This document shows positions 57,601 through 64,000 of a DNA stretch of 64,000 nucleotides, piece by piece. The first letter of the stretch is position 1, and every line of letters starts with the position of its first letter. Source of the DNA: Ianthella basta. Taxonomy: Eukaryota > Porifera > Demospongiae > Verongiida > Ianthellidae. Both the position numbers and the translations under genes were made by a program. The DNA lies in NCBI GenBank assembly GCA_964019415.1, contig OZ025874.1:8659909-8723908 (forward strand), read 5' to 3'. The notes below the pieces were generated by a model. The model searched no databases. It saw only the letters and a program-made list of their open reading frames with translations, and was not told where the DNA came from.

Positions 57601-59321
57601 ATGAATTGCACCACTTTGCCGTTCTGAAGAGGCCATTAGACTGTAATAGTTGCTTCATTCCTGAAGTAATTTTAGTGCTTCTTTCTATTAGTTGTCATGG
57701 TTGCAATTTGAAAGTTCTACATTAATAGGTGTAACATTCCTGTACATTGTAATTCTGTCTCCCCAGATATCTCTGTTGTTCTTCTTACGTTGGCATGGAT
57801 ACTTGTCTCCACCCTTAGATCATAATGTTACTTGCAGTTCCTAAAGGATGCTTGGGTAGCACCATCATCACCACTATCTTTCCCTTCTTATCAATGTTGC
57901 TCCTACTACCAAGTGTTATGTGACTCCAAGGTGTCTACATTTCATTTTAGTCACGTTTGGTTCCATTTATCTATTCAAGTACTGTGTAAACCACTAAATA
58001 GATGCTAGTTTGGAATGACTTTCAAGCAGTAATATGACCTGACTCCTTTAATTGATACATGTCCGATGAAGGCTATAGTTGTCTCCCATGCAAGTGATGC
58101 AGTGCACACAGGGAAACTTGAGGAGTTGTGTCAGTGCCGCTGGCACAAGGTGTCACGTGTATTTGTAGTTTACGGCAAGGACAGTAAATCTGAGCTAAGC
58201 ATGCAGTTGCTACCAAGCTGGCACTTCTGCTATTTGAAGTATTCGAGCAAGTCGTTAACTTGAGCCTGCTTCTGAAAGTGCTTGCAAACAAGTTTTGACA
58301 AAAGGCATGGAGTAGACTAGTAGAGAGAGCACTCTTTAGTGCAGTGCCATGCTTTGTCTCCACTATACATATTATAATCAGGCTGCTTCTAGCAACCACA
58401 GAAACAACAGCATACATACAAGTCTTTGCATGTCTTTGAATGCTTATAACAGACAACTGCTCACATCTCTGAGACATCATTAATCTGTTTAAAAAATGTT
58501 TGTGGTTGTGGGTGGTGTAGATGGAGGTATGCGAGTCCGTTGAGGGGCTTGTACCCAATTGTGTTGCGCATGACTCTCCTTCCTCTATGTCTTTACACAT
58601 GTGTAGGTATGTACAAATATTGGCCGAGGAGACTGATGATGGCATCTGTGGTCCACCTAGCGCTTCCTCCTCCTCTGCAACAGTGACAATGACAAAAAGC
58701 AGTCTTCACCCTTCACCAAATTTGCCCCTCACACCTACCCCATCTGTGTCTGTAGCTTCTACCTCGGCTCCGTCTGATCCACCTCCAGTTTTCCCTACAC
58801 CTCGTCCAAATGAGACGCCAACCATTGGCTCCGTCCTGGTTCAACCGGTGCAATCTAGAAGTGGACTGACGCTCTTTATAATTGGTATTCTGTTTCTCAT
58901 CATTGGTGTTGGTGTGACTGTCATCTCCGCTCTGGTACTAGTGCAGCACCGGAGGGCATGCATTGCGAATGCAAGGAGGAGTGTTGAAGAAGGCAAGGAG
59001 CATATATCACCATATCCCAAGGCGACACCAACCTTGAATGATGATGACACTCCAGTTAGTCAGTCCTCTTCACTCGATTCCTCTGATATTCACGATGCTA
59101 TTCGAATTGGCATTGTATCCATCCCACAGAGTAAGGACGAAGACGATTCGCAGTCAAACAGCCCTCCCCAAGCCAATGGGCACTGCCCTCAAAGCATTCA
59201 ACAAACCGACATAGCCACTCCAAGTCTCGGTGACGTCACACCGACAGAAGAGCGTGATGTCCAATTCCCTCCTGGTATAATTACATTAGATGAAGATCTT
59301 ACTCAAAGCAGTTGTGCATAA
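40147..59321 (+). CDS. Transmembrane semaphorin (Sema-PSI-TM), 17 exons
   Basis: Cell-surface guidance-type protein, expected to pair with plexins. Exons: 40147-40315, 44168-44282, 44473-44518, 46229-46294, 46426-46536, 46669-46804, 47147-47293, 47560-47735, 47928-48060, 50177-50267, 53669-53813, 54481-54587, 55267-55465, 55604-55648, 56109-56200, 56355-56450, 58607-59321. Phases close to 2,589 nt or 862 residues. A hydrophobic signal peptide (CLLLVVLSACLTSVFS) is at about 21-36. The Sema domain spans about 60-580, with NYIKF..LLVCGT, YARLARICKNDGG, FVKARLVC, EQVFYGAFSG and GSAICIYN. The PSI domain is about 585-620, with C-x5-C-x2-C and KDPYCFW. A Ser/Thr/Pro stalk precedes the membrane helix at about 712-737, then a 125-residue acidic tail. 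No Ig or thrombospondin domain is present between PSI and membrane. Intron 14 has a GC donor. Introns 1 and 10 exceed 3 kb; intron 10 holds two mobile-element copies. Confidence 0.94.
44333..44416. repeat. (AC)n microsatellite
   Basis: An AC tract in the short semaphorin intron between exons 2 and 3, about 55 bp from the exon 3 acceptor. Confidence 0.95.
44647..44838. repeat. Dispersed short repeat with ACAG...CTGT inverted ends
   Basis: The right end GGAGATTCCACTGT is the inverse of the ACAGTGGAAACTCTC start seen at 9932. The interior carries CTGGACACCTCTTTTGGGAC, GTGTCCTGATTAGAGAGGTG and TTAGAGAGGTGTCCTGATTT. It looks like a short non-autonomous DNA transposon in semaphorin intron 3. Confidence 0.6.
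48290..48352. repeat. (CA)n microsatellite
   Basis: A CA tract within a longer CA-rich stretch in semaphorin intron 9. A short (CCAT)n array follows at 48659-48700 in the same intron. Confidence 0.92.
50528..50640. repeat. Three ~37-bp tandem copies
   Basis: Units contain TACAGCATGGGTCACTGGCA and GCCATCTTGCTGCTCAG; the third copy has diverged. Located in semaphorin intron 10. Confidence 0.85.
51466..52247 (+). mobile_element. Hairpin-rich element, copy 1 (782 bp, loop-deleted)
   Basis: The core runs from ATAGATCCC to its inverse GGGATCTAT (51466-52175). It is followed by a foldback of AAATGCTGACCAA and GGTGTCTCTGA with their complements, ending CTATTAC. Inside are repeated palindromes of the type GCTCTAAATAGCGATTTAGAGC, which fold tightly, separated by CpG-rich spacers. 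This copy lacks most of the foldback loop present in the other two and carries about 40 bp absent from copy 2. No transposase or other recognised protein is encoded. Confidence 0.85.
52317..53160 (+). mobile_element. Hairpin-rich element, copy 2 (844 bp)
   Basis: Same order of parts as copy 1, with an extra partial repeat of GGTCTATTTCGTCTAGCCGT and GTTCTAATTCG near the left end. The full foldback loop contains a second palindrome, GGGCGCTTCGCGCCC. Its CpG-rich composition contrasts with the CpG-poor host intron. Short frames of 60-100 residues differ between copies and show no family. Confidence 0.85.
54600..54655. repeat. CACG/CA microsatellite
   Basis: Short AC/GCAC tract just after the donor of semaphorin exon 12. 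Confidence 0.85.
55075..55160. repeat. G-rich tandem repeat (two ~65-bp copies)
   Basis: Copies of GGAGGGGGAGGGGAGGGG followed by GCAGAGAGGTTGCAGTGTAG in semaphorin intron 12. Confidence 0.85.
55649..55654 (+). other. GC-type 5' splice site (semaphorin intron 14)
   Basis: The exon ends CATTACAG and the intron begins GCAAGT rather than GT. The matching acceptor is GCTCAG at 56108. Phase and Sema-domain sequence (TDLALQ joined to VVDDEKFLYV) require this junction, giving a GC-AG intron. Confidence 0.8.
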
Positions 59322-59488
59322 AGCTATAATTATACGCTCTCTTCATATTTTACCCCATCCAGCGCTAGCAGCGTGTGGTGAGTGCTACGTTAAAGTCAAC
59401 ATATTTATTTGGATGGATTGCATTCAATCACTGAAGAGTGCATAAAATTGGAACTAATCATGAACAATGTGTTATGGCTGATGTCCTG

Positions 59489-59555
<67 letters not shown>

Positions 59556-60257
59556 TGTCATCATGCATTGTCCTTAATCTGTGTAACGAAAACAACAATT
59601 TAATTATGTACTATAATTTGTGTACAAATTGTATTGTATTGATTGATGTTGAAATAATAATATTTTATGCAATAAATTAGCCAGATATTGAGCTCATATA
59701 TAATATATACAATTGTCAGGCATTGCAAGTGACACCTGTGGACTATATACGCATACAATTGTACATTATACCACTATAATAATAATAGCAATAAGGTGGT
59801 TAAATTTGCATACTATAATTAGTTTGCAATTGCATGCATGTGCTAAGTAATCCTTATATACTTAGCTAAAAACTTAGCAAATTACCTTATATACGTATAA
59901 TATAAAACTAGAGCTTTATTATATAAAACTATATATATATATATATGGCTAGCTTAATTATAATTAATTTGAAGAAATTATATAATTATAATGAACTCCT
60001 AGCTGAGATGAATATTCTAGCCAGACCCCTATAGGCCTGCACTGTCCATGCAGCGCTGCATGCATAGCTGCTCATGACACGCATGCATGCATTCCCATGC
60101 ACACTGCACAGACTGTATGGCCACATGCAGCAGAATGCATGATATGAATGAATGCATGATTCTGTACACATGTCCTACATGGCTGGCCAGACAGGCTGCA
60201 CAGAGTAACAGTCAGACATGAGCATTGAATTATCACAAGTACATAAGATATCTTTAT
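59322..60257. other. 3' flank of the semaphorin gene
   Basis: AT-rich sequence with a (TG)n tract at 59493-59551 and AATAAA at 59670. No gene is seen. Confidence 0.5.
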
Positions 60258-61095
60258 GTAATAGTTAAATGCTGACCAAGAGGTGTCTCTGAGATTTAGA
60301 GCACGAGGCATGAGGGCGCGAAGCGCCCGAGTGCCGAGTGGTCTAAATCTTCAGAGACACCGATTGGTCAGCATTTAAGTGTTATAGATCCCAATGATTG
60401 GGCAAGGAGCGGCAGCGAATCAGTTTAACTACTCGTACTTGCGTCATCACGCGTCTTCCGGAACTAGTTAGCAATTTCTGACAATGGCCGAGAAAACGTC
60501 GTTTGGTTATTGGGTTTGTCATCTCGCAGCAGACGTTCCTAAAGGTCGGCAGTGTATGCGGCGCGTAAGCTAAACGTAAGCTTACTCACTGTCAGCCCCG
60601 TCAGCCACAGCGTTTCCCAGAGCGGTGTCCTAAGCCTGTTCCCAGCTCGTAACCAGCTCCTTTCTCGGCTCTGGTTCGTAGGCCGCTGCATTCCGGATGT
60701 TACCGCGTTACCCTGTTTGTCGACTAAACAAGTAATCCGAGCGAACTGTGCATCGTATGTTGTGGAGTTAGCTACTATTGTTATCGCAGCTGCAGTTTCT
60801 CTGCTATAGACCACGGGCCCAAGCCACGCCTATGCTCTAAATCGCTATTTAGAGCATAGGCACGAACGCCGCGCGTGCCACGCCCATGCTCTAAATCGGC
60901 ATTTAGAGCATATCGCGAACGACGTGCGTGCCACGCCCATGCTCTAAATCGGCATTTAGAGCATAGGCGCGAACGCCGCGCGTCGAATTAGAACACGGCT
61001 AGACGAAATAGACCACGGCGCGAAACAACACCCGGGGTGTCTACGACGTTTAGAAACATCGTTTAGACGCAGGTTACCATGGCAACGGGATCTAT
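60258..61095 (-). mobile_element. Hairpin-rich element, copy 3 (838 bp, inverted)
   Basis: Complete copy in opposite orientation, from GTAATAG at 60258 to the ATAGATCCC end at 61095. It retains the full foldback loop and the ~40 bp lacking from copy 2, and a small indel shifts the short frame seen in copy 2. It is the only copy outside the minisatellite, so it defines the ends independently. Confidence 0.85.
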
Positions 61096-61650
61096 GTTCT
61101 CTTGGTTCGATAGAGGAAGGATGAGGCTGAAGAAAGAGTGGACACTGCATGCTAAAGAGGTGATTTGAGCTAGTGTATATCAATCAATCAATCAATCAAT
61201 CAATATTTGAGTGCATCATGCCATACAGCACTAGGGCCCAGGCTGGCCCAAAGCAGCACTATATATACAAACATTTACATAAAACTGTTTAGATGATGTC
61301 CTTCACATATACAATATACAAATCAGTTATGTATATATTATTATGTACCCTGAAACCCACTCCACTACACTGCACCACATATAGTATGCACCTCACAGCT
61401 GACAGCCACCATCAAGTGGAGCCATGGCTCTGCTAGAGGCAATGCAAGATTTTAGGATGCAGCAATAATAATTCTCGGTATCAGGTGACACTGACCATGA
61501 ACTAACCGCTAGACCTATAGTTAATTGTTCCCTAGACTGAAATATGATTCATGAACTTTGAGACATACGACCTTATCATTCAATCTTACTGCTTGCATTA
61601 TGTTTAACACCGTCACAGGTCATAGGTCTCGGGCGGTTATGTAGGCGGCA
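61096..61650. other. Intergenic region before the right-edge gene
   Basis: Contains an (ATCA)n tract at about 61178-61204 and no recognisable exon. Confidence 0.5.
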
Positions 61651-61651
61651 C

Positions 61652-61685
61652 GACGTCATGACGTCACCAACGCGTTGTTAAAAGG
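61652..61685 (+). promoter_or_regulatory. Tandem CRE and TTAAAAG promoter
   Basis: GACGTCATGACGTCA gives two overlapping CRE-type sites (61652-61666). TTAAAAG follows at 61678-61684, about 117 bp before the ATG at 61795. The layout matches that at 40029-40049. Confidence 0.6.
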
Positions 61686-61794
61686 CCCACTCGGAGTCGC
61701 TGGTCGTTAATACAGAGCTTAGCTGGTACACGTGTGTGTTGCCTTGATCGAAGTGACCATAGCTACTTGAAGACCTATCTAGCAGGCGCGAAGG

Positions 61795-64000
61795 ATGAGG
61801 ATTTTGTGTTTGGCCCTGACTCTTGCGTTAGCGTGGAGTGAGTTACGGACGTGGTGGACTGGCGTGTACCTATCATGCATGCAAGTGGTGTTAGCTAGTT
61901 GAGGGGGTGGCCTCCTGGCTGGTTAGTGGTACACACACTGTTCACTTGGGTTTTTAAAATGTTTCGTTTCATTCTGGCCGTTGGCCCAGAAGTGTTGCGC
62001 TATATTGAAGGACGCGGCATTTATATCTGGCGCGTTGCGGCTAGCTGCATGGGGCGTGCGTGCTTGCTCCGAACATGTCACATGTGCGCCCAACTCTCCT
62101 GTACCACTACTTCTACAGTGTAGAGGTAGTATAGGCTATTGGATAGGTCTATCAGACTATGCTGGTGAGTGCCCCCCGCAAACTCTTGTCCGACGCTCTA
62201 ACGTCATTCTGTGAGAACCAGTAACCCAACCTGTTGAATATTCCATTCGGTACACTGCAAGACGGTGTGTTGTGTAAATTCATTGCACACGTTAGCACAG
62301 TTAATTCGCATAATGGCTGGTGTGACCCTAGTTAAGGGAAGTGTGGTAAGTCTGTCGATGAGGTGCTGGACAGTGTGGACCTGTATCACATCCCACAAAT
62401 GGCAGGAGCATGTATAAGGTAACTCCTTGGAAGGAATTCATAGTATGTCAAAAAGCTTCAACCTTGGCGCATAGATTGCCACTGTAAGGTACAACAAATG
62501 TTAGCCATGTAGCTAGCTACCTTACAACAGTCTGAGAGACACGCCAGCTGACTAAAGTTTGTATGGGGCAAGGGCTGCAGTGGATGTGTTTGTGTGTTTA
62601 TCATGTGGTACACCTCACACTGTGATGCAAATATATGTGTACATTTTACACCCTTCCCCCTCCCCCCCCCCCCCCCCCACACACACACACTAGTCTTGAA
62701 CCCCCAGACCCATCTGCCCCACCCCAAGTAAAAATGGCAGATGGGTCTGTGTTCAAGACTACCCCCCCCCCCCACACACACACACACTACACTACCCTGT
62801 ATGGCTCCCAACCATATCAATGCTCCACCTAACCACCCACACACACCACGCAGACCAGGGAGCACCCCTGCCCGTGTTTGACCACAGGCAGACCTGTGGC
62901 CACATGGAGAAGCCTAGCTGCCTACCTGTGCCTGCTCAAATTGCATCATGTACAGCCCATGTATGTAGTACTGGCCAATGGGGAATGGTTAATAAGTAAT
63001 TTCATTTAGCACGAAAGGGAACCATTAACACTTGGCTTCAATATAATAGAACACACAGAGTCCAGCACCTACAGTAGGTGTGAAATGGGGTGACCACTCT
63101 GAATGCAGCATATGGGTTCCCTTGATAACAGGCCTGACCTGAATACCGCAATCACATACAGTTTGGCTATTGAGAATCTATGCCATCCTTAACAAGCACT
63201 CATGTAATAAGCAGGTCTTTCACTTAGTATGTCCTTGGTAAGTAACTAGTTTACACCACAAACTATTGAGTAGCTAGTATTGGCCATATTTACTGTACCT
63301 GTCCATTAATAAATGTGTGCTGTACAATGTTCAGTGTGCCCAGTCTGCGGTTGTGTACTACAGCTCATAGATACATACATTGTGTCTTTAGCTTCAGCAC
63401 ACTGCTGCATATGTATGTGCTGACCTCATGGGAGACTAGATGATCTGTGTCTGCTACCAGTACACTCACCTTGTTTGCTTAATTACATCATTGATAGTAT
63501 TAATTACATTGCTTTAGTAAACCACTTCAAAGAAGTACATGTCACATTCCTTTTTTTCACACAAACTTTGACAAGTTGATACAAATTGATAGTGCTGGGT
63601 GGCTGCCAGCTTTGTAATGAGTGGTATACAGATTCAATTGTAGTGTTGCTTGAACAAGTACTCCACTGCATAGCATACAATGTTGGGCATTCACATACGT
63701 AGACTGGCATGCTGGCTCCAATTACTCGTTATCACATAGGAATGAGAAATTGGATGTACTGTAGCATGCCAGACTAGCATTCACACTCACTCATCTGTGC
63801 TGCTCTTGACCCTCTCCCTGCACACCTCACCTTCACTACCCCCCTCACCCTCACTACCATCCTCACCCTGCACACCTCACCCTCACTACCACCCTCACCC
63901 TCACTACCACCCTCACCCTCACTACCACCCTCACCCTGCACATCTCACCCCACATCCTGTACAGGTGTTCTGCCTTCCCAGGGCATGCGATGCAGTCGTA
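61795..64000 (+). CDS. Start of a secreted or membrane protein gene, truncated by window edge
   Basis: Exon 1 (61795-61837) encodes MRILCLALTLALAW, a clear signal-peptide start, and ends in phase 1 at a strong donor (A, then GTGAGT). A compatible acceptor (CTGTACAG) at 63964 opens a second exon that continues in frame as SVLPSQGMRCSR to the edge. A CRE/TTAAAAG promoter precedes it. The family is unknown. The similar promoter and signal-peptide exon raise the possibility of a second semaphorin-type gene, but no domain is visible. Confidence 0.55.
62655..62790. repeat. Inverted repeat flanked by C-runs and CA tracts
   Basis: TAGTCTTGAAC and CAGACCCATCTGCC on the left face GGCAGATGGGTCTG and GTTCAAGACTA on the right, around a ~17 nt loop. 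Both sides are bordered by poly-C and (CA)n in the same order. It lies in intron 1 of the right-edge gene. Confidence 0.85.
63825..63950. repeat. CCCTCACCCTCACTACCAC tandem repeat
   Basis: Irregular ~19-bp copies alternating with CCTGCACACCTCA, immediately upstream of the acceptor at 63964. It supplies a pyrimidine-rich tract. Confidence 0.85.

Overview
The window is metazoan nuclear DNA: intron-rich genes with GT-AG junctions, long CA/TG microsatellites, many minisatellites and a nuclear tRNA-Phe pair. A transmembrane semaphorin and a RUNDC3-type RUN-domain protein point to an animal. Short intergenic distances and small exons would fit a sponge or another non-bilaterian, but that is inference. 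Exon models were built by hand from splice sites, reading phase and remembered family similarity; no search was run.

Layout. 1-1495: no supported gene. 1496-5520 (+): complete 14-exon xylulokinase (XYLB). 5643-7954 (-): 4-exon phosphopantothenate-cysteine ligase (PPCS), tail-to-tail with XYLB; its last intron holds two tRNA-Phe genes and a truncated copy of the last exon, made by a ~290 bp tandem duplication. 8131-25253 (-): a large EF-hand/WD-repeat gene of the WDR49 (CFAP337) / WDR64 / EFCAB8 type, 38 exons. Twelve of its exons appear twice in two apparently identical 3,955 bp blocks on either side of a 200-N gap, very probably an unmerged contig overlap. 26473 to about 38710 (+): RUNDC3-like gene, divergent from the WD gene, with two minisatellites that each begin exactly at a 5' splice site; one central exon and the 3' end are uncertain. 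40147-59321 (+): 17-exon transmembrane semaphorin (Sema, PSI, Ser/Thr/Pro stalk, one membrane helix, about 125-residue tail). 61795 onward (+): first exon of a probable secreted or membrane protein, with its next exon starting at the right edge.

Mobile and repetitive DNA. A CpG-rich, hairpin-laden element of about 0.8 kb occurs three times: twice inside a 22-bp minisatellite in semaphorin intron 10 and once, inverted, downstream of that gene. It has 9-bp inverted ends around a core plus a long terminal foldback, and no recognised protein. Short repeats with a GGACACCTCT-type motif are scattered in introns. The promoters of the semaphorin and of the right-edge gene share a CRE (TGACGTCA) followed by TTAAAAG about 105-120 bp before the ATG.

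The genes do not form one pathway: two are metabolic enzymes (pentose/xylulose phosphorylation, coenzyme A synthesis), one is probably ciliary, one is a vesicle/small-GTPase adaptor type and one is a guidance-type receptor or ligand. I found no convincing new defence-like or operon-like system. The most unusual items are the tRNA/exon duplication in PPCS, the splice-donor-phased minisatellites in RUNDC3 and the hairpin element.
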